Below are positions 1 through 5,741 of a stretch of 23,734 nt of DNA, in pieces; within the stretch, counting starts at the first letter, position 1, and each line of letters opens with the position of its first letter. Source of the stretch: a virus. The position numbers and the translations under genes are program-made. The notes beneath the pieces are model-generated. The model worked only from the letters and a program-made list of their open reading frames with translations, was not told the DNA's origin and ran no database searches. The stretch is taken from IMG/VR virus record IMGVR_UViG_3300031565_000378, positions 1 through 23,734 of that record; one strand, 5' to 3'.

Positions 1-457
1 ATGCCTTACTCCAAAGAATTAAACCAAGTGTCCATCTTGCCATTTTTCTTATCCCAAAAGGCGTGGCTTTAACAATTTCTTCGAGTTTCGGATGTCTTTT
101 ACCTGTTCTTTGTTCCCATATCTTCAGGGCAACGAGTGTGTAAATGTAGTGGTCACGACTCATTCTTGCTCCGAGTTGATACCACTTTTTATCTTCATTT
201 TCCACGTAATCAGGATGTCTAATCCCCACTAATTTATTCTTAAATTCTGGTCTTTTTTGCCAAAGATTTACGATTCCGTCAATTAATTCTGGGTCATCAT
301 AAATTATGTATGTATCTGTTGTGCGACCAATTGCATCACCAATTCCTTTATTTGATGAATATGTTACGGCAAGATTATACTCGTCAATATAAAAGTATGC
401 AATATCATTTGTTGCATCTGGGTCATATATCCCAATAATTAATTTATCTTCAGCCAT
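1..457 (-). CDS. hypothetical protein, 3' end outside window
   Basis: The frame opens at an ATG at 455-457 and stays open to the window edge, giving at least 152 residues beginning MAEDKLIIGIYDPDATN. The start overlaps the stop codon of the upstream gene (TAATG arrangement), so the two are probably translationally coupled. The visible part mixes acidic and aromatic residues, and its second half is basic and Trp-rich (for example WYQLGARMSRDHYIY, then KIWEQRTGKRHPKLEEI). There is no signal peptide or membrane segment. I do not recognise the family. It is the last visible member of the leftward run of small genes that begins near 3900. Confidence 0.75.
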   Translation of the reverse strand, partial: MAEDKLIIGIYDPDATNDIAYFYIDEYNLAVTYSSNKGIGDAIGRTTDTYIIYDDPELIDGIVNLWQKRPEFKNKLVGIRHPDYVENEDKKWYQLGARMSRDHYIYTLVALKIWEQRTGKRHPKLEEIVKATPFGIRKMARWTLGLILWSKA

Positions 458-1002
458 TATTTGTGCTTTTTGTATATAGTTATGTCTTGGGGTGCTTTTT
501 CATTCCCACCGAAATAAACTCCAAGGGTGTACCCCAACCCAGATTTTTTTGCCAATTTCACTTCATTACTGAATTCATAGATTTCTCTGTCTTTAATGAG
601 TTTATCTGTTTCTTCATCCATTATCAGATATTGGGTTCTATTAATGTATGGTAGATATCCGATTCTGAATTTATACCATTTATCTAATTGAATTTTACAA
701 ATCGACATCGTTTTCAGTCGCCATCCATCATGATATTCATAAGCCACGATTTCGATTGTCCTGTTATTTAAAAGTGGTCTCCAACCAAATCTAAATGACG
801 AACATTCATGGTGATGTCCAATACTAAACCCAAATAACTTGTTGACATCCCATTGGTCTTCGTCTCCAAGGTCAAACATGCAGGAATCTGTAAACATGAA
901 TTTGGCTGTTCTGAAACTACCTTCATTTTTCTTCACCCAGAATGGAAATGCGATGGGTATCAAATAAGGATAGTGTCTACCTTTTTTGATTCTTATCCTC
1001 AT
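457..1002 (-). CDS. hypothetical protein, possible lectin-like beta-sandwich
   Basis: The protein has 181 residues, is rich in aromatic residues and has alternating hydrophobic beta-type segments. Its C-terminal stretch (LGYTLGVYFGGNEKAPQDIT, around residues 156-175) resembles the closing strands of concanavalin A/LamG-type beta-sandwich proteins. This is a fold-level impression only; no sugar- or calcium-binding motif is certain. There is no signal peptide, although the basic N-terminus (MRIRIKKGRHYPYLIPIAFPF) is followed by a short hydrophobic patch. Its start overlaps the stop of the upstream membrane-protein gene by a few bases, and its stop overlaps the next ATG, so it sits in a coupled three-gene run. 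Confidence 0.75.
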   Translation of the reverse strand: MRIRIKKGRHYPYLIPIAFPFWVKKNEGSFRTAKFMFTDSCMFDLGDEDQWDVNKLFGFSIGHHHECSSFRFGWRPLLNNRTIEIVAYEYHDGWRLKTMSICKIQLDKWYKFRIGYLPYINRTQYLIMDEETDKLIKDREIYEFSNEVKLAKKSGLGYTLGVYFGGNEKAPQDITIYKKHK

Positions 1003-1292
1003 TTCTTTAATTTTGGAAAAATCTTAATGATTAATCTCTTGAACCATCCCAATCTACCTGCGTAGTCTCCTTCAGCAGACCCCCAAATAAGCCACCATAA
1101 TTGACGGAAACCAACGTATAGAATAACACCACCTACAATACTGAAGCCAGTAATCATTGCTGCTGTGAACCCAAAAATATAGAAAACTGCTATTGCAATT
1201 AAGATTGCAAGAATTACAAACCACGATGCACTAATGAAGTTAAAGAAATGATATTTAAAACCACCCCAAACCTTTTTTAAAAAATTTCCCAT
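999..1292 (-). CDS. small membrane protein with two predicted transmembrane helices
   Basis: The protein has 97 residues from the chosen start (MGNFLKKVWGG). The frame can be extended 15 codons to 1337, but that extension overlaps the upstream gene and adds an unlikely Cys-rich leader. The N-terminus is short, basic and amphipathic. Two hydrophobic stretches follow (SASWFVILAILIAIAVFYIF and, after a short polar break, MITGFSIVGGVILYVGF), then a Trp-rich juxtamembrane segment and a strongly basic tail ending IIKIFPKLKK. The layout suggests an inner-membrane hairpin with both ends in the cytoplasm. The function is unknown. Phage membrane peptides of this size can be involved in lysis or superinfection exclusion, but nothing here proves either. 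It overlaps the downstream start by 4 nt. Confidence 0.7.
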   Translation of the reverse strand: MGNFLKKVWGGFKYHFFNFISASWFVILAILIAIAVFYIFGFTAAMITGFSIVGGVILYVGFRQLWWLIWGSAEGDYAGRLGWFKRLIIKIFPKLKK

Positions 1293-1327
1293 GATTTCTT
1301 TTTCACATAAATACAATAAACAAAAGT

Positions 1328-1861
1328 TTATTCCCAATTTGGATGGTTACGTGACCAAACATTTTTTAACCATTTTTGATACGCTTCCACTTCAGCTTCT
1401 TTTGACGTATAACCACTAAACCTATTATATGATTCCCACTCATGTGCCCGTAGTTGATTCATATAGTCTGCTTCATTTTCAGCACTAAACGAGGGTAAAT
1501 CAAACATATCATCAACACCTTCTGGTGCTTCTGCATCATAATGTTTACCATCAGCATAAATCCAAGAGTGATATGTGTTATAAAACCACGACAGGTTGGG
1601 TGGCAATTTTTTTGTATATTTAAGGACATCAGATTCATCATCAAAATCCCCAACATATAAAACTTTATGTTCTATACCAATTTTCTTTAATTCATCACTT
1701 AAATCATTAGCAAATTCTGTACAATTACCATGATTAATATCTTTACACGTGGACCCAATTTCTTTTCTCCACTTTTCAATTAAGTTAGTAATGATTTCAG
1801 ATATTTTATTTGAAGAATGTAGGTCTTCAATAATTTCGTTAATGATTTTTTTAATGTCCAT
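1328..1861 (-). CDS. putative cysteine peptidase/transglutaminase-fold protein
   Basis: The protein has 177 residues. An N-terminal helical region (1-40) is followed by HGNCTEFANDLSDELKKIG, where a Cys starts a helix, as in papain-like, NlpC/P60 and transglutaminase-fold enzymes. Later comes YHSWIYADGKHYDAEAPEG, where a His on a strand is followed by an Asp, the usual order of the Cys-His-Asp triad. The hydrophobic spacing between them fits that fold. This is inferred from motif order and not from a family match, and the substrate is unknown. The C-terminus is acidic and Trp-rich. It lies 15 nt downstream of the UDG-like gene and 35 nt upstream of the membrane-protein gene. Confidence 0.65.
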   Translation of the reverse strand: MDIKKIINEIIEDLHSSNKISEIITNLIEKWRKEIGSTCKDINHGNCTEFANDLSDELKKIGIEHKVLYVGDFDDESDVLKYTKKLPPNLSWFYNTYHSWIYADGKHYDAEAPEGVDDMFDLPSFSAENEADYMNQLRAHEWESYNRFSGYTSKEAEVEAYQKWLKNVWSRNHPNWE

Positions 1862-1876
1862 TTCTAAAATAAATAC

Positions 1877-2233
1877 TCAAACCAACATTAAACAACCTTC
1901 CAGTTGTTCCCTTACATGTGTCTTGTAGTTCTCAATTATGCGAATTTTCCCACGTGCTGCGGGGTGATGAATGTATTCATGCGATATTTGATGCTTTTTA
2001 AGCTCTTTCTCGACCTTTCTACCCATTGCCACTACGATACCCTCAAACAACCTAATGTCCTCTATATCGTCCTCGTAGACGTTCAGGAAGGTACATTCAT
2101 CCCACGGGATTCCAAGGGCATCTGTTGCTTTTGAAAGATGCGCTGCTGCAAGTCTTCGGTCTTTCCAAGTTACACCCATTCTGATTGCAGTTGGACTGCG
2201 TTCTTCACCCACAAAAAGGAAGTTCTGTGTCAT
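1877..2233 (-). CDS. uracil-DNA glycosylase-superfamily-like protein
   Basis: The protein has 118 residues. It starts with a hydrophobic strand and loop, FLFVGEERSPTA, in the place of the G-E-x-P motif of family 4/5 uracil-DNA glycosylases. In the middle is ECTFLNVYEDD, resembling the Asn-containing second strand. The last third reads IVVAMGRKVEKELKKH, then HEYIHHPAARGKIR, which matches the glycosylase pattern of ALGRKA followed by HPxxR. It is much shorter than typical glycosylases (about 200 aa) and lacks the 4Fe-4S cysteines of family 4. It could be a minimal enzyme, a non-catalytic nucleic-acid-binding relative or a nucleotide sensor. Its first codons overlap the end of the upstream gene by 29 nt. 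Confidence 0.7.
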   Translation of the reverse strand: MTQNFLFVGEERSPTAIRMGVTWKDRRLAAAHLSKATDALGIPWDECTFLNVYEDDIEDIRLFEGIVVAMGRKVEKELKKHQISHEYIHHPAARGKIRIIENYKTHVREQLEGCLMLV

Positions 2234-2477
2234 ATTTATGTGTTATTTTAAATGAAACCCCAACTTCTCCATTGGTTTTATCACTGAATGAATTATTAAT
2301 CAGAGGATTTGGACTAAAATGTTGTATTTGTAAAGTGCCATAAAAATAATCATCGTCATCAATAATGGTGTTTGTTATTTTAACGACAGCGTGAGTTTGA
2401 ATTGCAATTGTTTCTTGCAATGCAATTGACCAAATCCAAGTTCCTTGTGGGATAATTCTATACTCGCCAATTTTCAT
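2205..2477 (-). CDS. hypothetical protein
   Basis: The protein has 90 residues, all soluble, and is predicted to be mostly beta-strand (WIWSIALQETIAIQTHAVVKITNT), with an acidic turn IIDDDDYFYG in the middle. No motif is recognised. The ATG at 2475-2477 is preceded by an A/T-rich leader. The gene overlaps the downstream UDG-like gene by 29 nt, which supports both being real and co-translated. Confidence 0.65.
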   Translation of the reverse strand: MKIGEYRIIPQGTWIWSIALQETIAIQTHAVVKITNTIIDDDDYFYGTLQIQHFSPNPLINNSFSDKTNGEVGVSFKITHKYDTELPFCG

Positions 2478-2492
2478 AATGTTTTGTTTTTA

Positions 2493-2696
2493 TTATCCAA
2501 TGTAAATTAAGTCTCTAATATAAAGAAGATTATCGAATTTAAACGATGAAAAAATAATGTCATGTTCTGGATGTTCCTTGACGACTTGTTCATATATTTC
2601 CTTTAATGACATATTATCGGGATATCGAGTTGTTCCAGTAAAACTTAAAAATTCCCCCTTGGAAATATAACGATATTCGATATCTGCGGTTTCCAT
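2493..2696 (-). CDS. small hypothetical protein
   Basis: The protein has 67 residues and is acidic, with a helical centre (MSLKEIYEQVVKEHPEHDII). It follows the winged-helix gene after only 2 nt and precedes the next gene by 15 nt, so it is part of the same transcript. The function is unknown. Confidence 0.6.
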   Translation of the reverse strand: METADIEYRYISKGEFLSFTGTTRYPDNMSLKEIYEQVVKEHPEHDIIFSSFKFDNLLYIRDLIYIG

Positions 2697-2698
2697 GT

Positions 2699-3139
2699 TT
2701 AAAATTTTTCTATTTTACGATAAATATAACGTAAATCTTGTTTATAATCATCAGGAAGTTCTTTTCCAAGTTCAGCAATATCGTTTAAAATTTCTTCTTT
2801 TTTTTCTTTAGTTGATTTTCTAATAATTAAATCTTTATTAGGTAATTTACTTGTAACATCCCACTCATAGACTTTTCTGTTGGTTATTTTACAAGGTCTT
2901 TTCCCCGTTTCCCTAATAACACCAAGTTCTTTTAATTCTGCAAATCTTGGTTTTATGGAATCTTGTGCCAATTCTTTCCTTCCAACATTATTTGCAGTTA
3001 GATTAATTTTTATAAACGTCTCATTTTGAGTCATCGGACCGTGTTTAAATAAACACTCATAGACTTGGAATCTTCTTTTGGAAAGTAATCCTTCTGCTTC
3101 TACTTGATGATATACTTCGATTGATGTATCTCTTACCAT
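2699..3139 (-). CDS. winged-helix (MarR-like) DNA-binding protein
   Basis: The protein has 146 residues. Residues 20-90 look like a winged helix-turn-helix: a helix (RRFQVYECLFKHGPMTQNET), a second helix with polar residues, then the recognition helix region SIKPRFAELKELGVIRETGK. A beta-wing ending KITNRKVYEWDVT follows. The GPMTQNE...RFAELKELGVI pattern is typical of phage-encoded winged-helix proteins, where the turn separates two short helices and the wing reports a Gly-Lys-Arg hairpin. The C-terminal third is a charged helical extension, possibly for dimerisation. It could be a transcription or replication-associated regulator. The operator is not identified. Confidence 0.75.
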   Translation of the reverse strand: MVRDTSIEVYHQVEAEGLLSKRRFQVYECLFKHGPMTQNETFIKINLTANNVGRKELAQDSIKPRFAELKELGVIRETGKRPCKITNRKVYEWDVTSKLPNKDLIIRKSTKEKKEEILNDIAELGKELPDDYKQDLRYIYRKIEKF

Positions 3140-3167
3140 AACATTTTATTCTTTATCCAATGTAAAT

Positions 3168-3353
3168 TTAATCTCCAATAAGTGAATCCAATAATTTAAT
3201 AAAATCATTTAATTCAGCGAGTATCTTTACATATTCAATATTAATTAGTGGTATTTCAGGGAACTCTTTCTCATTAAAACATCCATCCAACATGTCTTCA
3301 GCATTATATGCTTGGTGTCTTAATTCTCTTAATCTTTCTTTCCTTTTCTCCAT
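3168..3353 (-). CDS. small hypothetical protein
   Basis: The protein has 61 residues, highly charged at the N-terminus (MEKRKERLRELRHQAYNAED) and probably one helix followed by a second one (KILAELNDFIKLLDSLIGD). It may form a small helical hairpin or coiled coil. It begins 15 nt after the structured non-coding segment at 3368-3549 ends (in the transcript sense) and lies 28 nt upstream of the winged-helix gene. The function is unknown. Confidence 0.6.
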   Translation of the reverse strand: MEKRKERLRELRHQAYNAEDMLDGCFNEKEFPEIPLINIEYVKILAELNDFIKLLDSLIGD

Positions 3354-3367
3354 AATTTCTTATTTAA

Positions 3368-3549
3368 AAATGGCTGGTAAGGACACCCGTTATCATCCCT
3401 ACTCTGTAGTGCGTTCAAGTTTTACAATGCATCGGCACAGGGCGATGATGTGTTATCCGTTACTTGTCTCGAAGGTCAACCATAGCATCCTCATCTCAAC
3501 TCACATTCCGAGTATCCTCAGAATGCTTTCACAGCACATCCAGCCATTT
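3368..3549 (-). ncRNA. candidate structured RNA closed by a 10-bp stem
   Basis: No plausible protein is encoded here. The ends are a perfect 10-bp inverted repeat, 3368-3377 (AAATGGCTGG on the plus strand) with 3540-3549. Read as minus-strand RNA, this would close a 182-nt domain. Inside, the minus strand has a 9-bp hairpin with a GATA tetraloop (CATTCTGAG...CTCGGAATG, one U-G pair) and several weaker stems. The segment is less AT-rich than its neighbours and resembles the gene-free spacers of the tRNA array at 4840-5600. It lies between two co-directional small genes. It could instead be a remnant of a small mobile element. Confidence 0.45.
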
Positions 3550-3554
3550 AGTTC

Positions 3555-3917
3555 TTACTGAACGAAATATGCAGCGTTAGACATTCTTGCTTTCACTGCA
3601 AAATCAGTCGTGTCCTGAACATATTCTTGGAATTCATCTTGTTCCAGAACCACAAGTTCTTCAACTTCCCATTCAAACATTTCGATAATCTTATCATAGT
3701 TATCAGCATTGTTGATTGGAGTAATTAAATCCAGTTGAGCGTTCAATGAACCTGCTTCAACCCTTTCGAGTTGTGTTCTTAACTGACGGAGTGCTTCATC
3801 TTTGTAAGCAACAACTGCCTTGTCATACTCAACGATGTGATTTTCTTTGTTCTCTTTGATTTTGGTAATCAAGTCCGATTTTTTAACAGTAATTGACCTG
3901 CTTCCGTGTCTCATCAT
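3555..3917 (-). CDS. conserved-looking phage hypothetical protein
   Basis: The protein has 120 residues. A short basic N-terminus (MMRHGSRSITVKKSDLITKI) is followed by a long charged helix (residues 20-60, likely coiled coil) and an acidic C-terminal half (DKIIEMFEWEVEELVVLEQ, then DEFQEYVQDTTDF). It is probably a soluble cytoplasmic protein. Translation could start at either of the first two Met codons. I recognise the architecture as phage-type but assign no function. Confidence 0.7.
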   Translation of the reverse strand: MMRHGSRSITVKKSDLITKIKENKENHIVEYDKAVVAYKDEALRQLRTQLERVEAGSLNAQLDLITPINNADNYDKIIEMFEWEVEELVVLEQDEFQEYVQDTTDFAVKARMSNAAYFVQ

Positions 3918-3928
3918 AATAATTTGTT

Positions 3929-4111
3929 TTAATAATAAAGTTTTCTTTGTGGATAAAAATCATGATACCATTTTTTAAAGAATTTCCAACCCTCATTTGA
4001 ATATTTCGTAAATCCATGTTTTTTCATTAACATAAATCTACGTTCACTGACTTGAGCAGCAAATTCTTCCCAACTTATTGTTGGTCTTTCTGGATACATA
4101 ACTAAACACAT
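3929..4111 (-). CDS. small hypothetical protein
   Basis: The protein has 60 residues, is basic and rich in aromatic residues (WKFFKKWYHDFYPQRKLYY at the C-terminus). It could start at Met1 or at Met5 (MYPERPTISWEEFAAQ). It is preceded by tRNA-Asn 46 nt upstream and followed after 11 nt by the 120-aa gene. No motif is recognised. Confidence 0.5.
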   Translation of the reverse strand: MCLVMYPERPTISWEEFAAQVSERRFMLMKKHGFTKYSNEGWKFFKKWYHDFYPQRKLYY

Positions 4112-4157
4112 CGTGTAAAGATAATCAAAAAAATGAATAAAACAAACATTAATTTTG

Positions 4158-4231
4158 CTCCCCCGGTAGGATTTGAACCTACGACCAATAGATTAACAGT
4201 CTACTGCTCTGACCAACTGAGCTACGGAGGA
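4158..4231 (-). tRNA. tRNA-Asn(GTT)
   Basis: The 74-nt cloverleaf has a 7-bp acceptor (TCCTCCG with CGGGGGA, one U-G pair), a D arm GCTCAGTTGGTCAGAGC, anticodon loop CTGTTAA (anticodon GTT) and a canonical T loop TTCAAAT. The discriminator is G, as expected for Asn. The 3' CCA is not encoded. Confidence 0.93.
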
Positions 4232-4233
4232 AT

Positions 4234-4425
4234 TTATTTCTTTGATGTAAATTTTTCGTTGAATTCTTTAAGTTCTCTAACATAAATCTCCTTTTTATTC
4301 GACCCATCTTTTTTTTCACCGATGTAGATTACCATTTTTTGACCGTCTTGGGGAGTTGTTTTGTTGGTAGCGTCCATTGTTAGTACTTCGTAGACGTAAC
4401 CCGTTTTTAAATGAATATATTCCAT
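4234..4425 (-). CDS. DUF1653-like small protein
   Basis: The protein has 63 residues. Its pattern IHLKTGYVYEVLTMDATN, then QKMVIYIGEKKDG, then IYVRELKEFNEKF, follows the DUF1653 layout (H-x-K/T-G-x-x-Y-E-V-L, a central VVY strand, and a C-terminal RP/RELxxF segment). DUF1653 is a small beta-barrel-like domain of unknown function that is common in bacteria and phages. The stop lies 2 nt before the 5' end of tRNA-Asn, so the tRNA is probably cut from the same transcript. It follows tRNA-Met(CAT) by 38 nt. Confidence 0.7.
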   Translation of the reverse strand: MEYIHLKTGYVYEVLTMDATNKTTPQDGQKMVIYIGEKKDGSNKKEIYVRELKEFNEKFTSKK

Positions 4426-4462
4426 AATGCAAAGATAATTAATTTTATATAAATACTAAATG

Positions 4463-4536
4463 TTGACCCGGAGGGGATTGAACCCACGACCTTCAGATTA
4501 TGAGTCTGCTGCTCTGACCAACTGAGCTACGGGTCA
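4463..4536 (-). tRNA. tRNA with CAT anticodon (Met, possibly Ile2)
   Basis: The acceptor is TGACCCG with CGGGTCA, the D arm is GCTCAGTTGGTCAGAGC and the anticodon loop CTCATAA gives CAT. The T loop is TTCAATC. The discriminator is A and no CCA is encoded. The perfect U1-A72 pair argues against an initiator. Elongator Met and lysidine-modified Ile cannot be told apart from the sequence alone. Its 5' end sits on the U-run of the hairpin at 4536-4563. Confidence 0.88.
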
Positions 4537-4563
4537 AAAAACCACCCGCAGTACTACGGGTGG
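4536..4563 (-). terminator. intrinsic terminator-like hairpin between tRNA-Thr(TGT) and tRNA-Met
   Basis: A 7-bp GC-rich stem (CCACCCG with CGGGTGG, 8-nt loop) is followed on the minus strand by six T. The last T is also position 1 of the tRNA-CAT gene. The hairpin would end the upstream tRNA transcript, or act as a leaky attenuator or processing hairpin, since no separate promoter was found before tRNA-CAT. Confidence 0.6.
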
Positions 4564-4630
4564 GCATTCCAAGAGGCAACCCAGATGCGCTTGAACTTCA
4601 GAGGCGTGGGGAGCACTGTTTGGGTCTGAG

Positions 4631-4713
4631 AGCCTTCTGTCAGATTCGAACTGACGTGTTCCGAAGAAACCGGGTTACAAATCCGGTGCAATCGTCCACT
4701 ATGCGAAGAAGGC
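4631..4713 (-). tRNA. tRNA-Thr(TGT) with an enlarged variable arm
   Basis: The gene is 83 nt. The acceptor is GCCTTCT with AGAAGGC, the D stem is 3 bp, the anticodon stem is ACCGG with CCGGT plus an A-C mismatch, and the loop TTTGTAA gives TGT. The T arm is GTCAG-TTCGAAT-CTGAC and the discriminator U is seen in Thr tRNAs. The variable region is about 14 nt and contains TTC-TTCG-GAA, a UUCG-capped mini-hairpin. Thr tRNAs normally have a 4-5 nt variable loop, so this long arm (usual only for Ser, Leu, Tyr and Sec) is unexpected. Confidence 0.8.
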
Positions 4714-4766
4714 GTGGAGAGGGACAGGTTATTTATTCCTTCAAAGGACTCCCTCGGACCTTATGG

Positions 4767-4839
4767 AGCAGATAATGGGACTCGAACCCACAACCTTGAG
4801 ATTGGAAATCTCACGCTCTACCAATTGAGCTACATCTGC
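4767..4839 (-). tRNA. tRNA-Gly(TCC)
   Basis: The acceptor is GCAGATG with TATCTGC (one G-U pair), the D arm GCTCAATTGGTAGAGC, anticodon stem TGAGA/TCTCA with loop TTTCCAA (anticodon TCC), and T loop TTCGAGT. The discriminator is U, as in Gly tRNAs. It is a canonical 73-nt tRNA without an encoded CCA. Confidence 0.93.
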
Positions 4840-5029
4840 AAGCCTCGACTTTTTACTGAGTGTCTTTCCACTCACCTGCAAGTTACAGGAGGTCTAATCA
4901 TTCGAGTGACCTATGGGTGGTAATTGATTGCGCATATCTGGTTACCCCGTTTCCAGACTCTTTCTCCCTCCACGGAAGACGTGCTTTCCTGCATGGACTT
5001 ACACCATACGCAATACAGGTTCTTAATTG
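4840..5029 (-). ncRNA. gene-free structured spacer between tRNA-Gly and tRNA-Phe
   Basis: No credible ORF is present; the long frame across it only translates the adjacent tRNA. The minus strand has many perfect stems: an outer ATTGCG/CGCAAT pair enclosing a TCCATG...CGTGGA hairpin with an inner GGAA/TTCC, and a TCTGG/CCAGA hairpin. Three simple hairpins follow before tRNA-Gly: AGGTC/GACCT, CCTG/CAGG with a 7-nt loop, and GAGTG/CACTC. It could be tRNA-precursor processing structure or an independent RNA. Confidence 0.35.
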
Positions 5030-5102
5030 TGGTACGAGCCAGAATTGAACTGGCGACACTCGGATTTTCAGTCCGATGCTCTACCAACTGAGCTACCGCA
5101 CC
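5030..5102 (-). tRNA. tRNA-Phe(GAA)
   Basis: The acceptor is GGTGCGG with TCGTACC (two G-U pairs), anticodon stem TCGGA/TCCGA with loop CTGAAAA (GAA), T arm GCCAG-TTCAATT-CTGGC and discriminator A. The gene is 73 nt and canonical. Confidence 0.92.
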
Positions 5103-5105
5103 ATA

Positions 5106-5167
5106 AATAGGATTCTCCCGTGTGTAAGAGAAGTTACCCGAATTGCTCTCGTGCAACCCGTCCTATT
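5106..5167 (-). ncRNA. 62-nt stem-closed element, tRNA-like outline
   Basis: A perfect 7-bp terminal stem (AATAGGA with TCCTATT) encloses an internal hairpin (TTGC-ACGAGA-GCAA). A second hairpin (TTCTC with GAGAA, 10-nt loop) stacks directly on the terminal stem, as a T arm does. There is no T-loop consensus, so this is not called a tRNA. It ends 3 nt before the 5' end of tRNA-Phe. It could be a decayed tRNA, a processing structure or a small RNA. Confidence 0.35.
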
Positions 5168-5290
5168 ATAATCAGAACATACGAACTTGAAAGCGGTTTC
5201 TTATTTTCAAGCATTCACGCAGTCTTAGTTTCCATCGTACCTGCGTCCCATCCTGTACTCTTGGCTGTACCTTGCCGACATTCTGATTTG

Positions 5291-5362
5291 CGCACCGGGC
5301 AGGGATTGAACCTGCGACCCTTTGTTTAACAGACAAACGCTCTACCACTGAGCTACCGATGC
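5291..5362 (-). tRNA. tRNA-Asn(GTT), second copy
   Basis: The acceptor is GCATCGG with CCGGTGC, D arm GCTCAGTGGTAGAGC, anticodon stem TTTGT/ACAAA with loop CTGTTAA (GTT), T arm GCAGG-TTCAATC-CCTGC and discriminator G. Its body differs clearly from the Asn gene at 4158, so it is not a recent tandem copy. Confidence 0.92.
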
Positions 5363-5369
5363 AAAAAAT

Positions 5370-5527
5370 GGATTCAGGTGTGAGCCTCCTACTCACGCAC
5401 CCCGACAGTATTGCGACTGCCATGTTATATGTCTCAGAGAATGAAATGATTTCCGTGTTGCCAATCACGGGTACAGTTCCATCCCAAACAGAACATTGAG
5501 GGCAGCATCTTACGCAACCCTGAATCC
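5370..5527 (-). ncRNA. 158-nt multi-branched RNA candidate closed by a 9-bp stem
   Basis: The ends GGATTCAGG (5370-5378) and CCTGAATCC (5519-5527) are perfectly complementary. Between them the minus strand offers hairpins GTTC/GAAC, CCGTG/CACGG, CAGT/ACTG and GTGAG/CTCAC (7-nt loop), so a closed multi-helix junction is possible. An ORF runs through it (5172-5537) but continues straight through tRNA-Asn, so it is unlikely to be translated. A further 7-bp hairpin (CGAGAGA/TCTCTCG, 5568-5594) follows towards the next tRNA-like element. Confidence 0.42.
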
Positions 5528-5599
5528 CACCAGACACAAATCGTTAACTAAATGTGTTCAGTGATTACGAGAGACTTTACGTTTTCATCTCTCGATTTG

Positions 5600-5671
5600 C
5601 TGATTGAGATGGCTTCGAACCACCCAGAGGCGTGTCATGACACATAACCTCTTATTCCAATATTTCAATCA
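5600..5671 (-). tRNA. aberrant tRNA-like gene with 17-nt anticodon loop
   Basis: The gene is 72 nt. It has a perfect 7-bp acceptor (TGATTGA with TCAATCA), discriminator G, and a canonical T arm (GGTGG-TTCGAAG-CCATC, one G-U pair) in exact register. The D arm is reduced to TAT-TGGA-ATA. The stem AGAGG/CCTCT sits where the anticodon stem should be but holds a 17-nt loop that itself contains the dyad GTGTCATGACAC. The variable region is a single nucleotide. No standard anticodon can be assigned. It may be a non-decoding tRNA-like RNA, an intron-bearing tRNA or a decaying gene. Confidence 0.55.
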
Positions 5672-5741
5672 ATATGTACCCTTTTAACCATTAGGTAATT
5701 ATAAGCCAAACGTTGATGGGTACTTAACACCAAATGCTTTG

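Noticed and set aside
3292-3561. 89-aa plus-strand ORF over the 3368-3549 segment
   Set aside because: No start context or protein-like composition, and it opposes all neighbouring transcription.
4911-5156. 81-aa ORF across tRNA-Phe
   Set aside because: Its best-looking part is the translation of the tRNA-Phe gene; the rest shows no protein-like pattern.
5172-5537. 121-aa minus-strand ORF in the tRNA array
   Set aside because: It reads straight through tRNA-Asn, and its remaining sequence coincides with the stem-closed spacer; the tRNA reading is far stronger.
5673-5741. Separate tRNA suggested by a D-arm-like sequence (TACCTAATGG...) upstream of the 5600 element
   Set aside because: No acceptor or T arm fits with it in register; the GTACCC/GGGTAC stem explains the segment equally well.
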